Notes under the pieces: generated by a model
The model's input: the letters and a program-made list of their open reading frames with translations, nothing else
Database searches by the model: none
What the model was told of the DNA's origin: nothing
Part shown: piece after piece, positions 8,998 to 17,686 of the stretch
How positions within the stretch are numbered: position 1 is the stretch's first letter
Layout of the letters: each line of letters opens with the position of its first letter
Assembly (NCBI GenBank): GCA_044869915.1
Contig: JBIOYB010000549.1
Span: 1 to 29,960 of the forward strand
DNA from: Allorhizocola sp044869915
GTDB taxonomy: Bacteria; Actinomycetota; Actinomycetes; Mycobacteriales; Micromonosporaceae
Direction of reading: 5' to 3'
Length of the DNA stretch: 29,960 nucleotides
Made by a program: the position numbers and the translations under genes

Positions 8998-10034
8998 CCG
9001 CGGAGGAGATCGCAGCACTGTGCACGGCCGGAGCGATGGCGCCGTCCGGCGGCAACGCTCAACCGTGGCGTGTCCAGGTCGGCGGGGACCGGCTGCGGGT
9101 TCGTGGTGAAGCGGACGGCTCGTTCCTCGATGTGGGCGGTTACGCGGCGCGCTTCGCGGTCGGTTGCTACGCCGACAACGTCGCCATCGCCGCACAGTCC
9201 CTGGGCCTGGAGTATGAGTTGTCCACTTCGGACGATGCGGTGCGGTTCACGTTCACCGGCCGAGTGGCACCGGCGCTCCACGAGCTCCACGACAGCATCG
9301 CCGATCGAGTGACCAACCGCGGACGGTCCGACGGGGCGACGCTAGCCGGACAGATGCTGGCATCCATTGTGGACACGGTCTCCACGGTGTCCACATCGGA
9401 TGACAAGCAGACCGTCGCCCAGGCGCTGGGCGCGGCGGACGTGTTGCGCATGCGTCACCCGGTGATGTTCGCCGACATGGTGCGGGAGATCTGCTGGTCC
9501 GACCGGGAAGCGGTGCAGCGGCGGGAAGGGCTGGACATCCGGACGCTGGAGCTGCCCGGCGCGACCGCCAAGCTGCTGTCGCTGCTGCGCCGGTTGCCCG
9601 CGCTGCGGCAGCTCCTGCCCGCCGGCAAGCTTGCCGACACGGCCCGCCAGGTCGTCGCCAACAGCTCGCACATGTGCTGCCTGTCCGTCCCGGCACCACT
9701 GACCGGTGAGGCGATGGTGTCCGCGGGCATGGCGATGCAACGCCTGTGGCTGACCGCGACCCGGCACGGCATATGGGTGCACCCGTGGACCGTCAGCACG
9801 CTGCTGCTGGCGCGGCTGGAGGTCTTCGGCGGCACCGGGTTGACCGGCAAGGAACGCGACGAGGTGGCGCGGATCGGCCGCGACTTGCGAGCCGGGTTCG
9901 GCCTCGGTCCGCACGATCACCCGGTCTTCGTCTTCCGGCTGTTCACCGGGCCACCGCCGGCGGCGCGCTCGCTGCGGCTGCCGTGGCAATCCTTCACGAA
10001 GGCCTTCACGAAGGGCGATGAGAATGGACGTTGA
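8991..10034 (+). CDS. Nitroreductase-fold flavin oxidoreductase (Acg/ThcOx-like)
   Basis: 347 residues, starting inside the NRPS stop (7-bp overlap), so translation is probably coupled. The N-terminus carries APSGGNAQPW, the FMN-phosphate binding loop of nitroreductase-superfamily proteins, and DRVTNRGRSDG near residue 105 recalls the R-x-T-N/V-R segment of the Acg and cyclodehydratase-oxidase branches. The later GMAMQRLWLTATRHGIWVHPW and the C-terminal HDHPVFVFRLFTG match the second half of the fold. The length fits the two-domain Acg/Rv3131 group rather than simple 200-residue nitroreductases. In natural-product operons such enzymes dehydrogenate thiazolines or amino-acid alpha-beta bonds (for example AlbA). 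That role here is inferred from context only. The C-terminus is short and basic. Confidence 0.8.
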   Translation: MLTAEEIAALCTAGAMAPSGGNAQPWRVQVGGDRLRVRGEADGSFLDVGGYAARFAVGCYADNVAIAAQSLGLEYELSTSDDAVRFTFTGRVAPALHELHDSIADRVTNRGRSDGATLAGQMLASIVDTVSTVSTSDDKQTVAQALGAADVLRMRHPVMFADMVREICWSDREAVQRREGLDIRTLELPGATAKLLSLLRRLPALRQLLPAGKLADTARQVVANSSHMCCLSVPAPLTGEAMVSAGMAMQRLWLTATRHGIWVHPWTVSTLLLARLEVFGGTGLTGKERDEVARIGRDLRAGFGLGPHDHPVFVFRLFTGPPPAARSLRLPWQSFTKAFTKGDENGR

Positions 10035-11586
10035 CAGTGTGGCCGAGGACATCACCCGCGCTGTGGCGGGCCGCACGCTCGTGGATGCCCTGGCCGACAA
10101 CGCAAACCGGCACGGTGACGTGCCCGCGCTGCGCTGGCGGTCCGGTGACGGGTGGGGGACGCTGACGTGGCGCCGATACGAGGACGAGGTGCGGCACGCC
10201 ACGCTCGGCTTGCGCGCGCTCGGTGTGCGACCCGGGGAGCATGTCGGCCTGCTCATGTCCAACCGGCCCGAGCTCGCCATCGCGGATCTGGCCCTGCTGC
10301 ACGCCCGGGCGGTGCCGGTCTGCCTGTTCGACAGCTTCACCGCCGAGCAGCTCGCCACCGTCCTGGATTCGCTCCACATCGGACTGATCATTGTGGACGG
10401 TGAGGCCCAGCGGGACCGGGTGGCCGGCAGAGTGGCCGACAACGGACGGCGGGTCATCGCGCTCGACGACGGCTCGTGGGACGCCGTCATGGCGGCCGGG
10501 CGGGCGGCCGACCCGGCCGAGTTCGAGACGTGCCGCCGCGAGGTGCGCCCCGACGACATCGTGGCGGTCAACTACACCAGCGGGACAACGGGTTCGCTCA
10601 AGGGCGTGCGGCACAGCCACCGCAACGTCGTCTGGCACGCGGAGTCGTTCGCCCGGATGCTCCCGCTGGAGCCCGGCACACGGTTCCTGTCCTACCTGCC
10701 GCGGGCCCACGCGACCGAGCGGTTCGTCACCACCTGGTTCCCGCTGACCCGCGCCGGCACCGTCCACCTGTGCGCCGAACCGGCCCGGCTGCCCGACTAC
10801 CTGCGCGACGTCCGGCCGCAGTTCTTCGGTGGCGTACTACAGGTGTGGGAGAAGCTCTACGCGGCGGCCGCCATGTCCGGTTTGGACAGTTCCGCGCTCG
10901 GCCTGGACAAGTGCGGGTTCGCCTTCAGCGGCGGCGGCGCGCTGGCCGTGTCGGTGCAGGAGTTCTTCCACGGGCTCGGCGTCCCGCTGACCGAAGGCTG
11001 GGGCCAAAGCGAGCTGGTGTCGGCGGCGACGTGTGCCCCGCCCGGCCGCATCCGCGCCGGGTCCGTCGGCGTCGCGCTGCCGGGTGTCGCCGTGCGGGTC
11101 GCGGCCGACGGCGAGCTGCTGGTGCGCACGGGCAGCCGCATGGTCGGCTACACCCATGCCCTCGGGGACGTGGATGAGGACGGCTGGGTGCACACCGGCG
11201 ACCTGGGTGAGATCGGCGAGGACGGATACGTGCGGGTGCTCGGGCGGCGGGAGGAGGTCTTCCGGCTCTCCGATGGATACCAGGTCCCGGTCACGCGGAT
11301 CGAGAGCCAGCTGCGCGCCAACCCGCTGGTAAACCAGGCGTTCGTGTTCGGCGAGGGGCGGGCGGACTTGGGCGCGCTGCTCGTCGTCGGTGCGCCGCCC
11401 GACCGGTGGAGCCACACCGACCTGGAGCGGATCGTCGCGCAGAGCAATAGCCACCTGCCCGCCCGCGAGCGGATCGCGCGCTTCGCCGTGCTCACCGAGA
11501 TGTGGGAGCCGGGCCGGGCCGAGGAGCTGACCCACACCGGGAAACTCAAACGGGCCGTCATAGCGGCAAAACACCCGCTGCCATGA
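10024..11586 (+). CDS. AMP-dependent acyl-CoA/acyl-acid ligase
   Basis: 520 residues of the adenylate-forming (ANL) superfamily, long-chain acyl-CoA synthetase branch. Visible motifs are the P-loop YTSGTTGSLKGVRHSHRN (about 184-201), GWGQSE (about 326-331), HTGDLGEIGEDGYV with the ribose-binding Asp (about 393-406), the hinge region GRREEVFRLSDG, and the C-terminal catalytic lysine in HTGKLKR. ATG 10024 is preferred over ATG 10018 because AAGGG at 10011-10015 lies 8 nt before it. The gene overlaps the upstream stop by 11 bp. No carrier domain is attached, so it would activate a fatty or aryl acid for CoA or for a free carrier. Together with the NRPS C domain this suggests supply of the N-acyl donor. 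The substrate cannot be read from sequence. Confidence 0.9.
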   Translation: MDVDSVAEDITRAVAGRTLVDALADNANRHGDVPALRWRSGDGWGTLTWRRYEDEVRHATLGLRALGVRPGEHVGLLMSNRPELAIADLALLHARAVPVCLFDSFTAEQLATVLDSLHIGLIIVDGEAQRDRVAGRVADNGRRVIALDDGSWDAVMAAGRAADPAEFETCRREVRPDDIVAVNYTSGTTGSLKGVRHSHRNVVWHAESFARMLPLEPGTRFLSYLPRAHATERFVTTWFPLTRAGTVHLCAEPARLPDYLRDVRPQFFGGVLQVWEKLYAAAAMSGLDSSALGLDKCGFAFSGGGALAVSVQEFFHGLGVPLTEGWGQSELVSAATCAPPGRIRAGSVGVALPGVAVRVAADGELLVRTGSRMVGYTHALGDVDEDGWVHTGDLGEIGEDGYVRVLGRREEVFRLSDGYQVPVTRIESQLRANPLVNQAFVFGEGRADLGALLVVGAPPDRWSHTDLERIVAQSNSHLPARERIARFAVLTEMWEPGRAEELTHTGKLKRAVIAAKHPLP

Positions 11587-12395
11587 CCCGCGTGCTGTTC
11601 GTCGGCGAGGCCGTCACGCTGGCACACATCGTGCGGCCGCTGGCGCTCTCGCGCATGCTCGACCCGGACAGGTATCAGGTGGGCCACGCGTGGGATCCGC
11701 GCCACGACCACCCGCCGGACATTCCTTTGTGGACGATCCCCGCTCGCCAGACGGCCCGCGAGACATCCGCGAGGTGTACACCCAGGGCGCGGCGGTGTGC
11801 TACGCGGACATCGCGGAGCTGGTGCCGATGCGGCGCGTGCCCGACGGGCACCGATTCCTCGGCCCCGTAGCGTGGTCACCCGACACGCCGGAGCCGGAGC
11901 TGCCCGACGGCGACCGGCCGCTGGTCTACCTTACGCTCGGCAGCTCGGGCGACGCGCGGCTGCTGCCCACGGTCCTCGCCGGACTGGCCGACCCTGCCGG
12001 TCCGGGTCCTCGCCGCCACCGCCGGAGCCAGGCCACCTTCACGCACACCGGCCAATGCGCGGGTGGTCCGATGGGCGCCCGGCGAGCTGATCGCGGCGCG
12101 GGCCCGGGTGGTCATCGGCAACGGCGGCAGCCCGACGACTTATCAAGGATTGCGCGCCGGTGCCCCGGTCATCGGCATCTGCGGCAACCTCGACCAATAC
12201 CTGAACATGTCGCTCGTCGAGCAGGCCGGCGCCGGAGTGCTGCTGCGCTCGGGCCGGCTGTCCGCACCGCTCGTGCGCGACACCGTGCGCCGGGTCCTCG
12301 CCGACGACGCGATGCGCGACCGAGCCGGCGAGCTTGCCCAGGTCATCGCGGGCTATCACACCGCCGACCTTCTCCAGGAAGCGATCAAGGGTTGA
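11583..12395 (+). pseudogene. Decayed MGT-family glycosyltransferase, last gene of the NRPS operon
   Basis: The ATG overlaps the ligase stop as ATGA. Frame 1 (11583 to about 11745) encodes MTRVLFVGEAVTLAHIVRPL, the N-terminus of MGT/UGT-type glycosyltransferases. Around 11745-11765 the homology jumps to a different frame at DIREVYTQGAAVCYADIAELVP, with about 130-150 codons of the normal N-terminal domain missing. A second shift near 11991-11994 (CCC where CC would restore GLADLPVRVLAATAG) returns to the original frame, which then encodes the nucleotide-sugar binding part (VVIGNGGSPTTYQGLRAG, LDQYLNMSLVEQAGAGVLLR) and a normal-looking C-terminus ending at 12395. With 271 codons instead of about 400, it is very unlikely to make an active enzyme. 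The second shift could be a sequencing error; the internal deletion is not easily explained that way. Confidence 0.82.
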
Positions 12396-12576
12396 CGACC
12401 GGGCCTGAGCCGAGCAGGAGCAACCGGCGGATGTCGAGCGTTGCCAGCAGCTCGGCGCCGACCGACTCCTGCACGATCCGACCGCCGGCGGCGAGCAGCG
12501 AGGGCAGCCGCACCTGGCGGACCGGCGACACGGCGACGGCCTGCGCCATGGCGGCGGCGAGCGGGCTCAGGTCCAT
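12385..12576 (-). CDS. 63-residue ORF downstream of the SMC gene; possible remnant of a fourth subunit
   Basis: The ATG lies within the end of the SMC gene (10-bp overlap, ATGGACCTGA), as expected for the next gene of a coupled operon. It encodes LSPLAAAMAQAVAVSPVRQVRLPSLLAA followed by an unrelated-looking tail. The position is that of jetD/mksG nuclease genes, normally about 400 residues, so this may be a truncated start of that gene joined to foreign sequence. No Shine-Dalgarno is evident. The stop lies within the last codons of the convergent glycosyltransferase relic (11-bp overlap). I do not recognise the family with confidence, and it may be a chance ORF. Confidence 0.35.
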   Translation of the reverse strand: MDLSPLAAAMAQAVAVSPVRQVRLPSLLAAGGRIVQESVGAELLATLDIRRLLLLGSGPVVNP

Positions 12577-15500
12577 CGGTCGGCACGCACGGAACTCAGG
12601 TGTTCCACGATCTGCTGCGAGTCGTCGGCGGTCGCCGAAGCGTCCAGATCTGTTACCACGTAAGCGGTGCCCGGACGACCCGCCGCCGGCTTCTTGCGCA
12701 TCGCCGCGATCCGCGGGAAGGCGCCGACCGCCGTGAGATCGCCGATGCCGGTCCAGAACACCAGCTGGACTCCGTTGGCGGCGGCGACCCGGCGCTGCAA
12801 CTCCAGGAACGGCAAGAAGTTGGCCTTGCCCAACGGGTTGTCCAGCGGCACGACACCGCCCACCGCACCCGCCTTGGCGCCCGTCCGGTTTTCGGCGCGC
12901 AGCTTCGCCAATACGCAGAACAGCACGAGGCTCGCGGTGAGGTTCTCGCCGCCCGACCACTTGTGCATCTCCTCGACTGAGGTGCGGCCCGGCGGCTGGT
13001 CGGGCGCGGGCTTGAGGATGGTGGCCCGGAACCCCTCAACGACGGCGGCTTCCGTTGCGCGCCAAAGCAATTCGACCGGATCGAGGTCGATCTTGCCGGT
13101 GCTCACCATGCGGTCGACGAGCTCGCCGACGCGCACCTGCACCTGCTCGGGCGTCGGCCGGCTGCGCGCCGCCACCGAAAGGAACTGCTGCCCCGCCCAC
13201 GGCCCGACCCGCTCGGGCAGCTCCGACAGCGTCGAGGCACGCGTCAGATCCGTCAGCGCATCGCCCACGAGATCGGTCAGCCGCGCCACCACGTTTTGCC
13301 TATGCACCTCGACCTGGGCGATCTGCTGGGCGATGCGCTGTTCGCGGATGGCCAGATCCGCCGCGAGATCGCGGGCGTGCGGCGCCACCCGCTCGATGAG
13401 GTTGTCGGCGCGGAACATGTCGCGCAACTGGCGCACCGCCATGCCGTGCTCGTCTTCGGCGCTCCTGCCGAAGCGGTCCTGATGTGCCCATGTGCGCAGG
13501 GCCTCGGCGCGCTGCGAACGGGCCGAGATGGCCGTGCCGTGCGCGCTCTCGGCGGCGTCGAACCGCCCGGCGAGCGCGAGCACGTCCTGGCGCACCCGTT
13601 GGTCGTCGTGGTCCACGCTGCCTGCCGCCCGCTCCGCGGGCTCGACGCCGGCCAGCTTGTCGGCCTGATCCTTCAGCAGGCCCACGCGGTTGCGCCAGCG
13701 GGTCGCCGCCGCGCCGGCCTCGTCGCGCTCCCGTGTCAGGTCGCCCGCCTCGGCCTGCAGCGCGGCCGCCTCCTCGGTGCCCTGCGCGGCGAGCCGCAGC
13801 GCCTCCTCCCGATCGGCCGGCTCGGAAGGCAGGTCCTGCGCGTGCCGCGCCCGGTCGGGCGGCGTGTGTTCCTTCACCTCCGCCTCGGCGGCCTTCACCT
13901 CGCCCCGGCTCACGCCCTGCTCCTGCTGGGCCTGCTCGGCGGCATCGCGGGAGACCTGGATGGCGTTGGCCCGCAGGCGTGGGTCCTGCGCCGCCGGGTC
14001 CGTGGCAGAGATCTCCTCCGCACGCGTGCGCGCCTTCTCGGAGTGGCTCTGATAGCGCTTGGTCACCTCAGTCAGATGCTGCTGCGCCTGCTCGACGTTG
14101 CGCCGCAGCTCGGCCTCTGGGAAGCGCTCGCGCAGGACGGCCTCGGCCACGGCGACGGCCGCGCGGCATGCCTCCGGCGATTGCGTGTTGGGGATCGCGA
14201 CGCCCAGCGCCTCCCGTTCGGTGCGCCATTCGCCGCGGCGCACCTCTAGCCGCTCCCTGCTGCGGAAGCAGTGTTTGAGCAGGGCCTCCTGCTTCTCGAT
14301 GGTTTCCTTCGCGCCCTGTTCGGCCTCGGCGACCACGCGCAGCCGGTGTGGCAGCGATTCGAGCCAGGCACGAGCGGGGGCGACGACCCGGCGATCCTCC
14401 TCGAGCGCGGCGTCGACGCGGGCGATTGCCACCTCGAGCCGGCTCTGCTGCTTCTCCAATTCGGACAGCAGTCCGGTGCGGGCGGCCAGTTCGGTGTCCA
14501 ATTCGGACTCCCGAGTGATCAGCGTCTCCAGTTCGAGTGCCAGCGGCGGGACGGCGGCGGTGGCGGCTTCGACGCGTGCGGTGAGGCCGCTCATGCCGTC
14601 GGCCGGTATCTGCTCGCTGAGCTGCCGCAGGCGTGCGGCGAGCGTCTCGTCCCTGGCGCGGGCGGCCGCGATGGTCTCCAGCCGGGTCTGTTGGCCGGCC
14701 GCCCGCTGGCGCCGCACGGCGAGCTCGTCGGCCGCCGCCGCGCGGTCGTAGCGGGCGGGCGAAGGTCCAATCACGACATGCTCGCGGTGCGGCTCGGTGA
14801 TCGAAGCGGCGCGGGCGATGACCACCGGTTCGCTTGTCGTCACGCCGGCTATCGCCTCGGCCGCCGCACGGGGATCGCTGTAGACGACGACCCCATCGGC
14901 GATTTCCGGCACGGCGGCGATGACGGCCGTGGCGTCGGCGGCGTGATGCTCGGCGAGGTAACGCCATCCGGGCTGCGCGCCCACATTGGCCGCCTGCAGC
15001 GCCTCCACCACCGTGGCCACCGCGGGGCGGGGCGGAAGCAGCCCAACCGATTCCAGCCCCACGATGGCCCGGGCGTCCTCCGCTCCTTCGACTCGAAGGT
15101 CCAGCGCGGCCGCGTCGAGCCCGGCGACGGCATTGGCGAGCGTGTGCAGCAGATCGTCCGCCTCCGCGAGCGGGTCGACGTCGTCGGCCTGCGCCAGCTC
15201 GCGCAGCCGGGCCTCGGCGCGCAACGCCGCCGCGCCCGCGGCAAGCCGTTGCGCCTCTTTGACCAGATCGTCCCGGCGTTTTTCCGCGGCTGCCAGACTT
15301 TCTCTGCTCCGCGGCAAGCCCGCCCGGATCGTCCTGCGCTCATCGGCGATCCGATCGATCTGCGACCGCACCCGGGTGATCGTGCTGTCCCCCTGCGCCG
15401 CCTCGTTTTCGAGCCGCACGACGGCGGAGCCTAACCGCTCGCCCGGCTTCAGGATCGCGGCATCGAGCAGGTTGCGCAGGGTGGCCTCGGCGCGCTCCAC

Positions 15501-16928
15501 GATCCGGTTCTGCTCACCGCTTTGGGCATTCAAACCCGCTTGCTCTTGTACGGCTTGACGCCAGGCCGATTCGGCCGCGGCCTTCACCGCTTCGGCCTGC
15601 GATTCGGTCTCGGACATCGCTTCCAGTTGCGCGGCCACCTCGGCGAGTTGGTGCTCCAGCGCACCGGCCAGCCGCGACTGCGCCTCCTCGAGCGCGGCCA
15701 GCACGGGAGCCGCCTCGTCGGCCGCCGCCCGCTGCGCCGACCGGTGCGCCTCCAGCGCCGCCCTCGCCTCGGCCACGGCCGCGAGATCGGGGATGATGGT
15801 CCACGCGTCGGCCTCGATCCGCGCGTCCGCGGCCGCCTGCTTGGCCCGGGCGGCCTCACCCTTCGCCGCCTCCAGCCGGAACACCGCCGCCCACCGCCGG
15901 TATTCGTCCCGGCGGCGCTTCGCCGCCTCGGCGTGGCGGTGCGTCTCAAGCCGTTGTTCCTCAATCGTTTCGCGCCGCTCGGCGATCAGGCTCGCCTGCG
16001 TGGCCGCCGATTCGGACGCGTCCAGCAGCGCGCGCTTGAAACCCGCGGCCGCCCGGCGCGCCTCGTCGCGGCGCCTGGCCGTCTCACCCGACCTGGCGTG
16101 CGCCTCGCCGAGCGCCTCGACCAGCGGGCGTGCCTCGGTGCAGAAGTCCCGTTCGGCCTCATAGGTCGGCCGTTTGGCGATCTCGGCCGCCGTCTCACCG
16201 AGCAGATCCCGCACCGGGACCACCCGGCGTTCGTCGGCGACGAAGCGCAGCAGGTAGCGGACGAACGCCGCAGCCGAGTCGATGCCGGTGAACAGCCCGT
16301 CGATCCCGCCCTCGGACGCGTTCACCTCGGCGAAATAGCGGAACAGGTCGGGGTCGAACCGCCGCTGCCGCAACGCCTCATGCCATTCGTTGATCTTCTC
16401 GGTGACCGTGGCGTTGACCCCGCGCGCCGCGAGGTTGGTGATGTGGGCCAGAAACCGGTCCTGGTCAACGGCTCCCGCCGTCCGGCTCGTCGTGGGAAGG
16501 CTGTCAAACGTCGCGCCCTCGACCGACTCGTCCGGGTGCAGACACCACCAGGAGCGCTTGAGCCGGCTCTTGCCCTCGCCGTTGTGCTCGCGCGGCTTGA
16601 GCCTGCCCTCCCACTGATACACCGCGCCGGTCAGGAAGCGCTGCCCGCGCGGGTCCACCCATTCTACGATGACGTGCGACGTGTCCTGCCCGCCGACCAG
16701 ATCCTCGAGCGTGCGCTTCTTGGTGCGCGAGGCGAGGAAGTCGCGCCGGGCCGGCAGGATCAGCGCGAGCAGCAGCGACAGCATCGTGGTCTTACCGGCG
16801 CCGTTGCGCAGCCACACGATGGTGTCGCACGGATCGCCGGCCAGGTCGGTCGCTTCGACCCGCAGATCCACGAAACGGTTGCCGGGCACGCCGATGGTGT
16901 CGACGTAAAGCCGCCGCAGCTTGAACAT
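12567..16928 (-). CDS. SMC/MukB-like coiled-coil ATPase (MksB/JetC-like)
   Basis: 1453 residues. The N-terminal head has a Walker A-like loop LRNGAGKTTML (about 40-50), with Leu-Arg where P-loops usually carry Gly-x. Two long Ala/Glu/Arg-rich coiled coils (about 260-600 and 720-1180) flank a hinge-like globular segment (about 630-710, including PGWRYLAEHH and a PVVIAR strand). The C-terminal head has the ABC signature KWSGGENLT (about 1322) and a Walker B-like strand VVPLDNPLGKAN (about 1359), where Asn replaces the usual catalytic Glu, then QLVFWTGIGD. This is the architecture of condensin-type SMC ATPases that act on DNA with a kleisin and KITE subunit. A Shine-Dalgarno GGAGGG sits upstream, and the start overlaps the previous stop by 1 bp (TGATG). 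The subtype (Mks, Wadjet, other) is not assigned. Confidence 0.85.
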   Translation of the reverse strand: MFKLRRLYVDTIGVPGNRFVDLRVEATDLAGDPCDTIVWLRNGAGKTTMLSLLLALILPARRDFLASRTKKRTLEDLVGGQDTSHVIVEWVDPRGQRFLTGAVYQWEGRLKPREHNGEGKSRLKRSWWCLHPDESVEGATFDSLPTTSRTAGAVDQDRFLAHITNLAARGVNATVTEKINEWHEALRQRRFDPDLFRYFAEVNASEGGIDGLFTGIDSAAAFVRYLLRFVADERRVVPVRDLLGETAAEIAKRPTYEAERDFCTEARPLVEALGEAHARSGETARRRDEARRAAAGFKRALLDASESAATQASLIAERRETIEEQRLETHRHAEAAKRRRDEYRRWAAVFRLEAAKGEAARAKQAAADARIEADAWTIIPDLAAVAEARAALEAHRSAQRAAADEAAPVLAALEEAQSRLAGALEHQLAEVAAQLEAMSETESQAEAVKAAAESAWRQAVQEQAGLNAQSGEQNRIVERAEATLRNLLDAAILKPGERLGSAVVRLENEAAQGDSTITRVRSQIDRIADERRTIRAGLPRSRESLAAAEKRRDDLVKEAQRLAAGAAALRAEARLRELAQADDVDPLAEADDLLHTLANAVAGLDAAALDLRVEGAEDARAIVGLESVGLLPPRPAVATVVEALQAANVGAQPGWRYLAEHHAADATAVIAAVPEIADGVVVYSDPRAAAEAIAGVTTSEPVVIARAASITEPHREHVVIGPSPARYDRAAAADELAVRRQRAAGQQTRLETIAAARARDETLAARLRQLSEQIPADGMSGLTARVEAATAAVPPLALELETLITRESELDTELAARTGLLSELEKQQSRLEVAIARVDAALEEDRRVVAPARAWLESLPHRLRVVAEAEQGAKETIEKQEALLKHCFRSRERLEVRRGEWRTEREALGVAIPNTQSPEACRAAVAVAEAVLRERFPEAELRRNVEQAQQHLTEVTKRYQSHSEKARTRAEEISATDPAAQDPRLRANAIQVSRDAAEQAQQEQGVSRGEVKAAEAEVKEHTPPDRARHAQDLPSEPADREEALRLAAQGTEEAAALQAEAGDLTRERDEAGAAATRWRNRVGLLKDQADKLAGVEPAERAAGSVDHDDQRVRQDVLALAGRFDAAESAHGTAISARSQRAEALRTWAHQDRFGRSAEDEHGMAVRQLRDMFRADNLIERVAPHARDLAADLAIREQRIAQQIAQVEVHRQNVVARLTDLVGDALTDLTRASTLSELPERVGPWAGQQFLSVAARSRPTPEQVQVRVGELVDRMVSTGKIDLDPVELLWRATEAAVVEGFRATILKPAPDQPPGRTSVEEMHKWSGGENLTASLVLFCVLAKLRAENRTGAKAGAVGGVVPLDNPLGKANFLPFLELQRRVAAANGVQLVFWTGIGDLTAVGAFPRIAAMRKKPAAGRPGTAYVVTDLDASATADDSQQIVEHLSSVRADRWT

Positions 16929-17686
16929 CAGCCATCCCTCCGGAGGTCTTCACCGGCGTCGTCCTCACCGGCAAGGATGCCGAACGCCAGCGTGTCGGCG
17001 GTCTCGGCGATGCCCATGCGGAACCGGTCGTTGAGCGTGTAGGCCGCGCCACGCTCGTCGGCGATCGCCTGCTCGCGCCGGGCCCGTCCGCTGTCGACCA
17101 GCCAGGCGAGCAGGTCGTTGACATACCTGCGCTGGCAGTCCTTGCGGAAGCCGCCTCGCTCGGCGGGCAGGATCTCCGGCAGCTCGAGCCAGCGGCGGGC
17201 GGCGTCGCCCAGCTGCACGTCGATCTCGTCGACCTTGGGTGTCTCGGCGAGCGCGGCCAGCGCCTCCGCTTTGCGGGTGATGAAACGGCTCAGCTCGGCC
17301 GGGCGCACGGTCGGGGTCGTCGTCTCCGTCAGGGCCTCGCCGTTGGGATACGCGTAGGCGGCCACGGCCACCAGCACGAGTCCGAACAGCAGTCGGTCCT
17401 GCAGGCGCGAGGCGGCGGGGCTGGCACGCAACGGCAGGCCGCTGTTGTCCAGCGTGACCCGGAACGGCCCGTCGCCGTCGCCCGTGACGATCAGACCCAG
17501 CGGCCCCGCGGTGTGCACGTCGAGGCCGAGGCCGTCGGCGATCGCCGCCACGTGTTCGGCGAACGTGACGTCGGTGCGGTAACGGTCGAGCAGGACGCGG
17601 TAGTCGCTTCCCGCGGTCGGCCGCAGGGCTGGGGTGATGGCGTGGCGCACCAGGCGTGCTGCCGCGGCCAGGTCCTGCCGGTTCAC
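16928..17686 (-). CDS. KITE-like subunit of SMC complex (MukE/MksE/JetB-like)
   Basis: 252 residues from a GTG start that overlaps the upstream stop as GTGA. The protein begins with a helical DLAAAARLVRHAITP region and a short-chain segment RVLLDRYRTDVTFAEHVAAIADGLGL that suggests a winged-helix module. A central VTLDNSGLPL strand is followed by helices and a second winged-helix-like part ending in RRYVNDLLAWLVDSGRARREQ and TLNDRFRMGIAE. Size and place between the kleisin-like and SMC genes match MukE/MksE/JetB proteins, which clamp the kleisin and DNA. The assignment rests more on operon position than on clear motifs. Confidence 0.65.
   Translation of the reverse strand: MNRQDLAAAARLVRHAITPALRPTAGSDYRVLLDRYRTDVTFAEHVAAIADGLGLDVHTAGPLGLIVTGDGDGPFRVTLDNSGLPLRASPAASRLQDRLLFGLVLVAVAAYAYPNGEALTETTTPTVRPAELSRFITRKAEALAALAETPKVDEIDVQLGDAARRWLELPEILPAERGGFRKDCQRRYVNDLLAWLVDSGRARREQAIADERGAAYTLNDRFRMGIAETADTLAFGILAGEDDAGEDLRRDG

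Noticed and set aside
12396..12566. Possible insertion sequence or attachment site at the junction of the two convergent operons
   Set aside because: No terminal inverted repeats, target duplication or transposase fragment could be found in this 171-bp stretch.
15522..17042. A 506-codon open frame on the plus strand, antisense to the SMC gene
   Set aside because: Composition is Arg/Leu/Gly rich with no motif, while the opposite strand encodes clear Walker A, coiled-coil and ABC-signature features.
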